A stretch of DNA of 64,000 nucleotides, taken from the NCBI GenBank assembly GCA_000827205.1, contig KN832556.1, positions 1,905,698 to 1,969,697 on the forward strand, read 5' to 3'. The DNA is from Plicaturopsis crispa FD-325 SS-3. Lineage: Eukaryota > Basidiomycota > Agaricomycetes > Amylocorticiales > Amylocorticiaceae. Shown one piece after another: positions 11,475-23,780 of this stretch (position 1 is its first letter; each line of letters opens with the position of its first letter). The translations under genes were made by a program, and so were the position numbers. Below the pieces are notes generated by a model. It was not told where the DNA came from, ran no database searches, and saw nothing but the letters and a program-made list of their open reading frames with translations.

Positions 11475-12919
11475 GGTATATAGCGAATATGCGCCGGCGC
11501 TGTGAGCAACGGCGACGAGAGGGAAATGAGTAGCGGAGGACGATGGTGGAGAAGAGGAAGGGGGGAAGGGAAGAAAGTGACAGGGAGCGGTCGGCAAGGG
11601 GCCAACGTTGGCGTTCTCCCACGCGAGGCTGTGGGCGACGCCGAAGATCGTTCATCGCAGGCCACCGCGGCGGCGACCGTCTCCGATATAACCGCCAGCT
11701 CGAACACCTATTTGTCTTGTGTTTTTTCCACATCTTTTTCTCTTTCTTTGCCGTCTTTTCTCTATTATCGCTATTACTGTAGTGCATCGCTCGACACTCG
11801 ACAGTCTCGCAGTCGCAAAAACCGCAACTTGATTCGCAGCCTGGCGCCCACCGCTCCACACGCTAGGTCCTGTGTCTGCTGCTCCCCGTCGGAATGGGGG
11901 TTTTGTTTGTGCGGCCCTCGTGCCCAGCCCGTGGAATTACCCAACATGGGCCCTCGTCGTCGGCGGGTCTCGACACTGCGGTCACAGTCACTCGCCGTCG
12001 ACCACGGTCACTGGGCGATAACGCCCCTTGCGCAGCCCGATAACGCAATCCAGGCGTCTCATTTCTTCTTCCATGCCCTTTTGATCGACTCTACGCCCTC
12101 TCGCAGTCTCCCACATTCGTCCTGGGCGTTCGCTCGCCGGGTGGAGTGTGTGACTCGGCCCCCCATGGTCCTATGTACTCGGCCGCTGTACGTGCATCCG
12201 ACGACCGCCCGCATGCTGTAACTTGTTCCCCAAACGTCCATCACACGATGCATCAGATGATGATTTCCCATGTCGCTGCCACCGTCATGCGGCGCAGTCC
12301 CTCTTTCCCTGACATCGACGCCGGACACCGTTAGGCGCGGCAGCTAGCGGTATCTCTCGATTATGTAAGCAACGGCTCGGCGTCGTCCGCCCCAACGAAC
12401 TCAACAGTCAAAATGTTATTCAATTTGCGTCGCATACAATATGTGCTGGCATGCTTCACTAGTACTCGAAACCAACAAGAACATGCACAATGCATACGGC
12501 GCCTCTGATGAACTCGTGGATGTTTCAATGGCAAGCGACCCGGCTGCCTCCTCTTCTACACAATTATTTCCCATATACACTACCCATGACCATGACCCAC
12601 TCATACGCCCATACCGCAGCAGAAGTTCTGCAATGCTCTTCACCTCCCATCTGCGCACCTGACAGCTATGCGCCCTACACCCTGAGTGCGAACCACGGGG
12701 ATACTGTGGGTCCCATGCGTTGTTCGTATGGTGAAGCAAGATGAACTGAGTCTTCGGGAATGCGCGCGATGACTTCTCCAACTGCGAGGTGGAGTGCCCG
12801 TAGTCGCACGTAGCGACCACCCTAGTTATACAGCATGAATACATGATGTGACCATCCAGATATCGATGTCTTGAATAGCACCGGTTAGTTTAGACGGTTT
12901 CGGGGATACAGGACAGTGC
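11475..12919. other. 1.4-kb intergenic region upstream of CHD1
   Basis: No supportable gene. Several frames of 80-240 codons on both strands have no conserved motif and overlap one another. The left part should hold the CHD1 promoter and leader; the right part the 3' UTR of the membrane-protein gene that ends at 12920. A minus frame at 12416-12844 is open for 142 codons but is not joined in frame to the upstream gene, because a stop occurs at 12920-12922. Confidence 0.4.
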
Positions 12920-13890
12920 TCACCATCGAACTTGGACATGCACTGGAGCTCTAACATTTCCCGAACTTGGTTTTCGCTGTCGACCGCCAACATCTACGGA
13001 TATGGACTGTCGTCGCGAGGGCTCCGGAGGAGGATGTGACGGCACTCGTTCCGGCGAAGTTCTCGCATCCCTGGCACGATTGCTCGCTGAGAAGGTGCAT
13101 TAGTTTCGCACGACGGTCTAGACGCAGTACACGCCTCACCTTCAATGACGCGTGCGTCCGCCTCGCGGTGGAAGCTCTGCATGAGGGCCGTGTACCGCTT
13201 CACCTGCCAGCTGAGCTGCGACGCGCGCGCCCTGTTCCCCTGCGACAGCGCCCACTTCTTCTCCTCCCTGTACCGGCGCCGCTCGGTGTCTGCGAGGGAC
13301 GCGCGCATGCGCAGCGCGGCGACCTCGCGCTCGGCGGGCGTCATGGTGCCGTCGGGATCGAGCGTGTCGGTCGAGGACGTCATGGAGGGCGCGGTGGCAG
13401 TGGTGCTAGTCGAGTTGGTGGTGTCGGGGATGCGGCGGCGGCTGGAGCGGCTCTCGCCGTCGACGCTGCGGCGGAACTGCACGAGGCGCTCGCGTCGGTA
13501 GGCCGTGGCAGTGGAGGACTCGACGGCGGGGGGCGGGACATATCCGATGTGGAGCGCCTTGAAGACGCCGTCGTCGAGAAATTGGGAGAGGATGTCGGTG
13601 CAGCAGACGCCGAGCGCGGTGCCGATCAGCATGCTGGCACCCTTCATCGCGTCGTTGCTGACCATGTAGTCGAAGACCTGGTACGCGGCTGCGCCGACAC
13701 CGACGACGATGGCGGCTTCAGAGTACTCCATGAAGCTATAGTAGAGCGCGATGCCCTGCCATAGTCCGACGAGGAGCGTATGGCCGATGCGGGGTACTGT
13801 GGGGTCGATATCCGGCGAGCGAAGAAACCATTCTGCGACGATGCGTGCGCCGAGACCAAGCAGAAGAGACGGGGCGGTAGACAGGTACAT
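12920..13890 (-). CDS. putative integral membrane protein with charged coiled-coil tail
   Basis: Family not recognised. Exon 1 is 13890-13140, an intron covers 13139-13087, and exon 2 runs 13086-12920, giving 305 residues. The N-terminal 120 residues contain three likely membrane segments (LLVGLWQGIALYYSF, AAIVVGVGAAAYQVFDYMV, GASMLIGTALGVCCTDIL). The rest is soluble, beginning with a Ser/Thr/Arg-rich linker. An Arg/Glu-rich helix follows (REVAALRMRASLADTERRRY and QGNRARASQLSWQVKRY) that resembles the DUF1771 helix found ahead of Smr domains, but no Smr domain follows. The tail is basic and Pro-rich. An unspliced reading of the first donor would also stay open, so intron use is inferred from splice sites. 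Function is unknown. Confidence 0.7.
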
Positions 13891-14153
13891 GAAAAGGCGA
13901 GTTCAGAACGTTCAGAGGAGAGACATGGCGAATTACAAGTTGTGGTATTGTGCTAAGTATGTACAGAAATTTCAAAAATCGAAGTCCTCCGTCGCCACGT
14001 GTTGTCCTCTTTTGTCCCGAATTCTGGTTGTTCGACCACAAGGCAATAGTTGCCTTTCTCGCTCACGAATGTTTAGTTAAATACAGCGACTTAAGAGCGT
14101 ACACAGCCTGTTTATCCTGCCACCGTCTGAGTCGGGCGGTATATCATGGTGAA

Positions 14154-15825
14154 TTATAAGGGGGCAGATGTCTGCGACGGTCCCGCATTGACAGGACTTG
14201 GGCCCGAGACGCCTTTCCCCGTCATTGAGCTTTCTGGTTCGATTTGGATGCGCCCTGGATGGTCCGTCACGTCTATACCGTCCAACCCGTCCACCTCTAC
14301 GACGAGTTCTCCGTCTGCACCGCCGTACCGCCACGGCACTCTACTGAGCTCCGTTTGGTTCAACACCCATTCGGGGTCCAGTGAGAGATTTGCCGCAAGG
14401 GACCGGAGGCCCAGCATTATGCGCGACATGCAGACGGATGTGAACGCCATCATGAACCTGTTTGCAGTGCAATGTGAGCCATATGTTCCAGGATTTTTGC
14501 AAGCGTACTTACATGGAGAACACAGCTGGACCATAGATCTGCATGCCACTATGCGGTCAGCTACGCAGTATAGCTAGGTAGAGAAGACTCACGGTGGGGA
14601 TGTCCGTTCGCTTTGCACCGACCAAGGACAGGCATACTGAGACTTGAAGTGACACCAAGTTAGCAAGGCTACGGGAGCCATGATCCAGGGAAATGACGAG
14701 GAAACACCTACTGAGCACAACTAAATAAACCAAGCCGTTACTAGAAGTTGCGGGAAAGCGAACGTCAGATGTTTCTTCTGTTGGAGGCAGAAAGCTGTGT
14801 AACGCACTCTCGCAGAAGACGTTGCACCACAGGCGTCCGCTTCATCCCGCTGCCGCGGTAAAATGCCCGGTAGGCCGTGAACATATAGAGCGCGGTGTGC
14901 AATACAAGTACAGGGAGGAAGATGCGCCAGGAGTTTGGATTTGTTGCGAGCACGCAGCCCACGACGGGGACAGGAAGTGATATGGCGACAAGATTTCCAT
15001 AAGAAACCCCGAGTTCACTCACACCTGCCCCGATACATGCGACGTAAATGACGCAGACGAGTATTTGGGCGAATTTGGTTCGAGAGTATAGATACCAAAT
15101 TCTTAGCACGACAACTGCTGGAAGAGGTACGGATGAGGACCAGTCCACTCAGTGTTCCGATTGAGCCTCACCTTGTCCTATCAATATCCCGGCGGTCTCC
15201 ATAGTTGAAGCTGCGCGCATAGCTCTGCTGCAGCTGCCAATTGGGTAATGAATGTCAAACTCCCCGGCTTGCATTGTAGCGGTATATTTACAGCTGCAGA
15301 CGGACTCCGTCACCATGGGCATCGTGAAAGTCGGCTGAGATTCTACTCACTATGGTGGAACCGTTAGGCATATAGAAGACTATGCAATCGGGTTTAGATT
15401 TGAAAACTGAGGATGCAAGTGAATTGACTTGCCAACGGATCCTAGTCTACAGTGGCAGGTCAGTAATCAAACAATGGTCTACGCGCCATTTAAACGATTT
15501 GAAGCACGTACATCATGGTGCACAGTGGGAAGTACCTGTTCTGCAGGTCCAGATAGGTCATTGCGCTTTCATACACTATGTGCTTTGCGTACACTCAAAT
15601 ATAAAATCCGTGATGCGCTCCACGAGCCGGACCAGAAGTACTCAACCTGTCGAGTCGGTCAGAATAGGGTATCACACAGAGGTCAACGCGTGCCAAACCC
15701 ACCTCTTGGTCCAACATGAGCAGCCAGTCATACACTTGGAGCGAGAGCCCCGCGAGAAAGACACATCGAGTGGTGAATAGCCCGTGCAGAGCACTTTCTA
15801 ACGAAGAAATAGAGCCTTCAGACAT
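14154..15825 (-). CDS. DUF6533 domain multi-pass membrane protein
   Basis: Member of a large agaricomycete-specific family of seven-helix-like membrane proteins of unknown function. The first exon from 15825 encodes the signature SLQVYDWLLMLDQE. A 57-nt intron separates it from VEYFWSGSWSASRILYL, and another precedes NRYFPLCTMM; together these form the conserved YDyll..D.E.e.vW...ksL.k.lfLlnRY pattern of DUF6533. Downstream exons hold further hydrophobic helices (FAQILVCVIYVACIGAG, WRIFLPVLVLHTALYMFTAY). The last exon encodes the usual amphipathic ending (NRFMMAFTSVCMSRIMLGLR, then AANLSLDPEWVL) before an acidic cytosolic tail. The stop is at 14154-14156. Exons in the middle (14600-15480) were traced only by motif, so exact junctions there are uncertain. 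Confidence 0.85.
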
Positions 15826-16407
15826 CTCGTCGCTATGAATTGTGGGGAGAATGCGGGGGATGAGCGCACCTCTACTTATGTGCCACGGCCGTCCTATTGA
15901 TACCCTCAGAAAAGCTGTGACGCCTCAGCGCTCATCAAGGCATCCTTCTCCTTTTCTGTCGGATCCACCCGAAACGTGAGCTATGGAATCACCTACTACT
16001 ATACTTGAGTACAGCGTTAAGATCGCGTCGCACTGCATCGATCGCTGATCTATCCCACTTATACTCTGCAGCACACTGTCTTGCGGAGAATGGCCTCACT
16101 GCATGAGTTGCACTGAAGTCCGAGCCTGCCGAAGGTCTACCCAATGGAGTAGAGCGGCAAGTGGTAGGCAATAGATTCACAAGAGGTTGTTCCCAAACGC
16201 TTCGAAGATCAAAGGAGAGACGCGCGCTGCAAGAACCCGCGCCCAGCACACGACATGAGCGGCTCGAGTATCGGGGGAAGTTCACAGAAGCTTGCAGTGG
16301 TCATAGGCTTTCGTCAATGGAGTATTTGATACGATAGCAAGCGAGAGAAGAACAGACCAGACAAAGTTAGCGTGCAAAAGATACAGCTGTATGAGGATGC
16401 CCCTTCC
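15826..16407. other. intergenic region
   Basis: Nothing supportable. A minus frame of 98 codons (15989-16285) has no domain, signal peptide or splice-supported extension. The interval should hold the DUF6533 gene promoter and the 3' UTR of the alpha-galactosidase. Confidence 0.4.
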
Positions 16408-18668
16408 CTACGCTGGTGTGATCAAATAAGCGACCGTATCGTGCGCGGCAACGCTGACCGCGTAGCTGCTCGAGCCAGCAAACGTCCCCGCGACATCCGT
16501 CCCCGTCCACATATCGTGCAGTTTGTACGACCCACTGCTGTTCAACCCGGGAACACTTGCGAAATCGAAAGTTTTGGTCGCGTTGCTCGCAGAGATATTG
16601 ATGATGAACACGTGTACGCCCTTAGAAGACGCGCCGGCATAGTACTCGGGAGGCGATGTGGTGGGCATTGACGATGTGGCGTTAAACGGAACCGCTGACG
16701 CTCCGACAGTCGTGTCCTGGTGGAACGCGAGGAGCTCAGGGTTCGAAATGATCGCAACTTGGTCTGTACTGAGTAGGCTAAGCTGTGGGCCCACCAAACG
16801 GTCTGGTAAGCGAGGCGCCGCTGTAATAACAGTACCATAGAACGTACGTCGGTCCCTAGAAGAATAGGGCTCTTCATGAACACCCACGCCGCGAAATGCG
16901 TGCGCTCCTCCTCCGCCGTGAAGTTGCCATTGCCGATTTCCATCATATCCATGTCATTGTGAGCGTAGAAGTCGACGTACGACAGATATTGCGCGTTCGT
17001 GGTAAGGATGGACGTGATGTACGACCAGGAGGCACTGCTGTCTCCGGACATTCTCCATGAATGACCCTGGAATTGATTAGAGTTGCATGCGAGCCCATCT
17101 GTAACGCATTCATATACGCACTACTCTTGCGCCCCACGTCCATACATTTGCAGTTCCTAGATCACACGCATGCGTCAGAAAATTTCTTCGCACCGTAAGT
17201 AACATTCCGTGGAAATCGTACCCCATATGCAAAGATCAAATTGGATGGGTCGCGTTTGAGGTTGTGCCGCGAGAGCACCGCTGTATGAACGGTCAATCAA
17301 TCGCCGCACAGGGATTAAAACATAAGGACGTACGCCATTTGACGATAGCGGATGGCCGAATTCGAGTTACTGAAGTAGCGAATCCGTTCCATCAACGTGC
17401 AAGTGTTCCATCTGCGGAGCACTTACTACCAATCTCCATCTGGAGGAGTCTGCACAGATACGCATTCAGTGACAGGAAAAAATAATAGTGGAAGGCAAGC
17501 CTACACTGCTATCCGACCAGTTTCCAGGGACAGCACAATTGTCTGCATACCATGACCGCCGTGAATGGGCGTTGATTGCGAGGTTGACACGCAGCTCACC
17601 GTATTTCAAATCTGAAGAGCAAATGGTGAGCGAAACCGACGATACCCAAGGAAAAGATACTGACAGTCGAGACCCCAGCTACTGAAGGTTGAAGCATCGA
17701 TGCTTTCGTATCCCAAGGAACCAGGGAACCCTGCACAAGTCGTACTTCCCGCATCTCTAGAATATTGAGATTAAGTATGGCAAAGTCCATATGTTGGCAG
17801 CATGTTAACAAACCCATAAATTCCTAGCTTGAGCCCTAACGCATGCACTTGGTCCGCGACCGCACTGATTCCGTTGGGGAACTTGGCGGGGTCTGGTACA
17901 ATCTGCTGTGTAGACGAATTGCGGGACATCAGGGCCCAACAGTCCTGTAGAGGGATAACATGAGATGAGGTCCGCGAATAGACATTCCTTGATATGCGCA
18001 CATCTATATTGACATATTCGTAACCAGCGTCCTTGAGGCCGAGAGAGACGATCGAATTGGCTGCTGCCAGAACTTTGGCCTCACTGATTGCTGTAAAAGA
18101 TGACTGAACATCAGATATGTATGGTTTCGAGGAGCATGTAGTAGTCTCACCACAGCCGTAAGCGTTCCAGCCATTCCAACTAATTATCCAGGGTTAGTTC
18201 AGCAGTCACGGTCTGGCACTGGGAAACGAGATACTCGCCCCAGTGCAGGCGTTTTGCCAGTGGCTAAGCTTGGGCCAGCAGTAGGTGCAGAACCAGCAAG
18301 GCCCGTAAGAGACGTGGTAGAGGTTGTGGTCGCGGAGCTAGCACTAGGTGCAGAGGTTGCACTGGGTGCACTCGGCAATGATGTCGCGCTAGGGAGACAC
18401 TGCGAATAGTACTCGTTGCTCTGCACACAAGTCCAACTGCGACACATTTAATATCAGAAAGTTTGTCGTAGAAGAGGCTAAATCAATCGAATTACCCTGC
18501 GACACAGGTTGTGGCACCAGACCATCCCGTTCCACCACATTGCGCGTCTGTTCGTCGGGAGTAAGTCTTCAATGATGGTGTAGCTGAGGAGTTTGGCTAA
18601 AACGTACACTCCCCGGCCTGGGCGTAGACGGTTGAGAATAGCAACACTAAGGTATACGCGGTCAGCAT
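16408..18668 (-). CDS. secreted alpha-galactosidase, CBM1-GH27
   Basis: Hydrolyses terminal alpha-1,6-galactose from galactomannan and raffinose-type sugars outside the cell. From 18668: signal peptide [20 protein letters not shown]1 ([14 protein letters not shown], then [15 protein letters not shown]), an N-terminal cellulose-binding module; a Ser/Thr/Ala linker; and the GH27 barrel beginning [14 protein letters not shown]. The nucleophile motif is assembled from three exons ([15 protein letters not shown]), with an intron inside the codon of the catalytic Asp. The acid/base region is [14 protein letters not shown], followed by [15 protein letters not shown] and the C-terminal beta domain ending YLITPA. 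The gene has roughly ten short introns. One uses a GC donor (GG followed by GCGAGT near 18237), which is needed to join CTGGG to TTGGAATGG. The presence of a CBM1 suggests plant-wall degradation. Confidence 0.93.
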
Positions 18669-19161
18669 CGTCGCAAAAGCGAGAAAAAACGCACGGTCCA
18701 GTGGTCAGGATGCATTCCGACGCTATATAAATTCTGAAGGCCTGACGAGAGAACATATGCATACGGTACAGTGCTCTCCATCCCCGTACGGCGGACCGGC
18801 ATATGATTGCTCTGCCGTCGCCTGTGACCACAGATGAGGACCGATATAATTCCTGTACATTCAGAATGCATTCCAAGAGGGGAAAATATCGGACATTCCA
18901 CGCGGAGACGAGGTCATCCGAGCGATGTGCGACGCAGGTGATGCACTTTGCCTGGTGGACACTGAACAACGGGTTCGAGCTTACAGGCGACAGAAGTACA
19001 GCACGAGTTGGCAAAACAGGATGCCACGGCAAGATTTGAAGCGTATGATAACTCAAACATTGGGTGTGTATGCCAAGGAAGATAGTAGTACAAGAGCAAG
19101 CTAGAGCAGAAGTGGTGACCTCAGCGAGCGCTTGCTCCAGTCAAAAATGTTACAAAACGAA
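18669..19161. other. upstream region of alpha-galactosidase
   Basis: No gene is supported. The interval probably contains the regulated promoter of the secreted glycosidase; no specific regulator site could be assigned by eye. Confidence 0.35.
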
Positions 19162-19242
19162 TTCCCTCTAGCCGATTTGAACGACTGACCTCGTCATTTC
19201 GAATTTACTAGTGACGCGCTCTACCAACTGAGCTAAGAGGGA
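19162..19242 (-). tRNA. tRNA-Thr (anticodon AGU) with an 8-nt intron
   Basis: Read on the minus strand from 19242. The acceptor stem TCCCTCT pairs with AGAGGGA at the 3' end and the discriminator is A. The D arm contains TAGCTCAGTTGGTAGAGC (A box). The anticodon stem CGTCA/TGACG encloses the loop CTAGTAA, giving anticodon AGT for threonine, with 8 extra bases (about AATTCGAA) one position 3' of the anticodon, the usual tRNA intron site. The T arm is AGTCG-TTCAAAT-CGGCT (B box). Mature length is 73 nt before CCA addition. Confidence 0.9.
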
Positions 19243-20026
19243 CGTTTTCGGTTATCGACATTAAATCATGACGATTACAAGAGTCTTGAAAAGAACAAGT
19301 AGAAAGGCGGGCCAACGAGCGTGAAGTGAAGCCTTCGAAGGTACAAATTAAACCAAGTTCCAACTCAAGTCAAGGTTCAAATCGCGTCGCCGTCCTTCTA
19401 CTTTCCTCTGGCAGGGCTCAGGCGTTCAACGTCCAGCAAGCATCTTGCGCAGAATGAGTGGAAACGGGAAACGAGAGCAAACGACGAGAAAGAAAGGCAA
19501 GCCGCCGCCCTTGTGGTCCGCGGCTCCGAATCTGCCTCCGTCTCTCCTATGTTTGACAGAGACGAAATTGACGCAGGCGGTATGTACGATTCAATTCTCC
19601 TCGAGCGGTTCACTTACGCGGAATACATATGGCCAGCACATGAACATCCTAGTCTGCGAGAAAGAGTTTTTGGCAGTGGTCGGCACGGAAGGACTACCGT
19701 GACCGTGACAAGTGTACCCCGGGCCTACCTCTGAAAGACGCGCGCACGAATGGCATCTATGGGCTGCTTTTTTCCTGATATGACAGCGCAAGCTCCTCAG
19801 ACTGGTTAGGAGCATGTATGGTCTCCCTCTGGTCAGACTTTCAATGCAACTGATTACTGTTCTTGACTCGTTTAGATTCAGGCTAAAAAAGATGCCTGAC
19901 CTCAGCGCACGTACCGGGGGTCAGCCGCACGAAAGGTCTCGGATGTGCTGAGGATGCAGAGTATCTTCACTGTTCACTCCAGTTGACAGTCTTGCTTTTC
20001 ACTGACAACATCCCACTCTCCTCGTC
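19243..20026. other. intergenic region between tRNA-Thr and PH-domain gene
   Basis: No supportable protein gene. Frames up to 85 codons overlap on both strands without domains. The right half is presumably the promoter and leader of the PH-domain gene; an A-rich run at 19884-19889 is the only visible low-complexity feature. Confidence 0.35.
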
Positions 20027-23000
20027 ATGGCAGGCTTTGGTGATTCCGACGACTATTCCATCTACTCCCAGCCTATGACCAGGGACAGTTCTAGAGCCGA
20101 CTCTGACCCTCTACCAACTCCCGTGGATGAAACGCCCAGTGGAAGACCTGTTAAAGCAGGATTGCAGGGACCACGGGGCATGAACACGAGACAGAACAGC
20201 GCGAACACTCGTTCATCCACCCCAGGTTTTAGCCGGCAATATAGCACGCCGCTGGAGATGGTCAGGGAATCGAGCCATTACACCTCTGAGGACACCCAAG
20301 TGCGCAATCTAGCCGGCACAAAAGACGTCACGATCAACACCCTTCAGCACCACCGGTCCACCAAGCTGCTCATCAGCCGCTACGAATCCATGACACCCGT
20401 TGCTCCGACCATAACTCATGTATCGTCCCGCGTGCCGAAACGCAGCGACCAACTTCCTCCGCCCACCTCTTTGAAGAAGGGCAAGGGCAATTCCCCGATC
20501 CGTCGTTCGCTTCGCAATTTTCTTTCGGTATTCAAGAAGGGAAAGCACGCGACCAAATACGACGATCCTGGCGCCCTGTCAACTCCATATATCCCCGAAA
20601 CCTCCAGTTTTAGCTCTGCGAACGCGAATCATGCGTCCACATTATACAACATGTTCGTGCCCGATTTCAGTACGTCGCTGACAAGAATCAATCTGGATGC
20701 ACCAGAGAGCGCCCCTCCTAGCTCGGCTTCTCTGCGATCTGGACCTTTGCTTTATTTATCACAACCCGACGAATCATCGCCCATGCTTCCGGTGTGGACA
20801 ACCTGCACCGTCTCACTGCAAAGCGACCGCGTTATCATCACTTGGCTGTCTAATCAAGGAAACCCATCTACGCACACCATCTCCCTCTCCGCATGTGTCG
20901 ATGTGCGCTCAATGACGCTGGGCGAGATGGGGTCTAATGAGAGGGATCTATTGCCTGAACAAGGCGAAGGCGCCCAGCTAAAGGTGTTCGAACTTCAGTT
21001 CGAAGCAAAGCCGAGAGAGAAATTCGCAGCGACGAGTGTGCAAGAACGCGCAGGATGGGTTGGCGCTATCTGGTAAATTACTATCAGCGTTCTGTAGCAT
21101 CCCACTGACAATTTTCGCTCGTAGGGATGCGATTTTGCAATCGCAGGAGAAGAAAGGAGCCCACGCTCCTGAGGTTCGCCCCGCGGTCATTAATCTCTCG
21201 TCCCCCGTTGCATCTGAGTCCGAGTGCTCTGCACGGTCGATTCTGAGCGCGCTTGGGACGCCGTCTACCTTGACCACGCCTTCGCGCCCCCGCGATGAAC
21301 GCTCCTTACCACCCACGCCCCATCCCTTCACCCCTTCCACAAACGTACGCACTTACAAACGCATATCTCTGCATGATTCTCCCCGCCAGCCCGCTCAGCC
21401 CATCGCCACCCCCTTGAGTCTGACCTCCCCCCGTGACTCGTTCTCGGGAGGCCTCTCGCCTTCTCCGTCCGCGCGGCGCTCGAAGAGCCCATCGATAATG
21501 AACCTCGGCAGCCGTTCTGTGGTGACCCAGCGTCTCGCGCAGATGGAGCGGACGTATTCGAATACGTCTACGCCGGAGACGACCGTGCCTTGGATTGCGC
21601 GCCGGAATACTCAGAAGACGCTTCCTGAGGAGCCGCTGTCTTCGCCGGCGTCCCAAGTGTCGAGGACGGCTTTTCAGGAGCCTAGTCATCTGGAGCGCAA
21701 AGGGAGCATTGTCCAGAGCGAGGGTTGGCGGTCTGTCTATAATGGCGAGGACTCGACGCCGTCGAAGCCCTCGGCCTCACGGATGTCTGATCAACAACCA
21801 CTCGCGTCTCCTTACTCTCCTGGAGCGTCTGCTACGGGGAGCCACTTGACTGACGTCTCCGTTCATCGTGTCAAGTCGGTAAAGAACCATTTCAAGAGCG
21901 TGCCCATCGAAGTGACTATCCAAAACCCCGTTGAAGACCATTCTGCCTGCGTGGGGAATAACGTATTCGGTGCCCTTGAAGTTATCGGCGAAGGGATCGA
22001 CGGCGTCCAAGCTCAAAACCAGGACGCGGGGAAGGAACTGAAAGGCATACGCGAGAAACTGGAGGACATCGGGCAAGGGCTCGGGCGCACTGCAAAGGCG
22101 GATTCTGATATCGTTCAGACGTTGCATGGCATGCGCGCGCAGCTGAACGCAGGTCTGCCCGCCATCCTCAAACAGCTCGAGGGCGTTCAGGTCGAGGTTC
22201 GAAAGGGCGCTGTCGCTCGTGCGGTACCCACAAGGATGAACAACATAAAGCCGGCTTCGTTCGATGGATTGCCGAATACTCCTGACCTGGACAACACGGG
22301 CTCTATCTCCCATCTCGCTGAGATCCACACCAAGTTGGACGGGCTCATGCACCTCAGCAAGGGCGGGCGATCTCCTATGGCAGGTAAAGAGCAGATAGCG
22401 CCCGCAGCAGGTGCCGAAGAGCTAGTCAAAGAGGTATTGTTTTGGATCCGTACCTCGACCCTTCCAAATTTAACTAGTCATATCTCTAGCTTCGATCTGT
22501 GCTTGCACTACTCAGGAAGGACGAAGGCCTGCGGGAATCTCAAGCTGAGCAACAAGCCGATAGTGTTCGGTACCTCAACGAACTCAACTCGGTACATCCT
22601 CCCGTTTCTTTGGCATTACTTTCGCTTACTGTCCTTTTTTTCACTAGTGGCTTGAAGCGTTTGTAAACAACGGCACCTCTCAGATACAGGCGGTGGCGTC
22701 CGGGGTCGAGCGCCTCCGCGAGGAGCTTGGCTGCGGCAGCGAGATGCGAAACATCCCAGGACACCGGTACACGGACCAGTCAGACGGACTCTTAGCGAAT
22801 ATACGCCAGCTGTTGGCCCAGAACAGGGATCGAGAACAAGACGCTCAGGGCCTGAGGGTCGCCGTCGACGGTCTAGTCGGTGTGGTTCAGGAAGACCTGC
22901 GCCAGAAAGGTGCCGCGCAATTGAGTAGGTCGTGCTGTCTTCTTCTGACTTGGCTATGCTAACTGTAAACTCATAGCGACGGATGCCGTGGCTGACTTGA

Positions 23001-23549
23001 TTGAGAAACAACGTCAAGACCAACAGCATATGCTCAGAGATCTCGCGATAGGTTCGTAGTCTCACCGTTGAGTCCTATAACTGGGGCTGATCATGTTGCA
23101 GAATTATCGAACGATATACGGGGAGAAAGGCTTCATTTCGTAGACGCCATGAAGGAGGCAACGGAGATAAATGTTCAAGGTAAGCCATTGGAACATTCTC
23201 GGATGTTTCTCATACTGAAAGACTATCGTTGCAGCGCATGTCGAGCAGTTCAAGAAGGAGCTTACTCGCGAGGTCATGGCTATGACGCAGGAAGTTGGAC
23301 GCTTGCACCGCGAAAGGCAAGGCATGGAACAGCAGATCGCGGATCTGTTTGCATTCTACTCGAAGCAAAAACAAGCTGGAGCTGTGAGCGTCTTATAAAC
23401 GTATTTTGTGGACGTCGAGCTGACTGCCTTGATAACAGCCTATTCCTCAGCGAGGTCACTCACAACCTGGGGCACCATCGGCTGCACCGTTACATTCTCG
23501 TTCCGCTTCATCTCGACGGCCGCTTCCTAGTCCAAGTCGCGGTCGATGA
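20027..23549 (+). CDS. PH-domain protein with long coiled-coil C-terminus
   Basis: Likely a membrane- or cortex-associated adaptor; exact function unknown. The first exon from 20027 encodes a Ser/Pro-rich basic N-terminus with PIRRSLRNFLSVFKKGKH. A pleckstrin-homology fold follows at about residues 240-355: GPLLYLSQ, VWTTCTVSLQSDRVIITW, ISLSACVDVRSM, KVFELQFEAKPREKF, and the invariant C-terminal Trp region ERAGWVGAIW joined across an intron to DAILQSQ. A long Ser/Pro/Thr-rich disordered part comes next (21120-21850), then predicted coiled coils (KELKGIREKLEDIGQGLG and, in small 3' exons, KQRQDQQHMLRDLA, FKKELTREVMAMTQEVGRL, ERQGMEQQIADLF). The final exon starts PIPQRGHSQPG after an intron whose donor follows AAGCAAAAACAAGCTGGAGC and stops at 23547-23549. 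At least six introns lie in the last 1.1 kb. It is convergent with the AlkB-like gene. Confidence 0.8.
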
Positions 23550-23780
23550 TATCTGCGTATTTCTCTCGATTCGCTTCATACTTAAGGGCAGTATTATGGA
23601 TGGCCAGTATCATCGTGTAGGCAATATATATACAGGCGAGGACCGGGGCGGCAAGTTATCATTGGTGAGGAGACAGAGAGGTCCCCCACATATGCGGTGG
23701 AATTTTTAAGATGTAGTAATTGAGAAATAATATACAACCAAGATGCGTCGGGACGAGAGGAGATGGGTATTGAGCCTTGG

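Noticed and set aside
11502-12221. 239-codon plus-strand frame upstream of CHD1
   Set aside because: No domain, and overlaps other unrelated frames of similar length; most likely CHD1 leader and promoter.
12416-12844. 142-codon minus frame as an extra exon of the membrane-protein gene
   Set aside because: Splicing at 12924 would create TGA, and without splicing TGA also follows, so it cannot be joined in frame.
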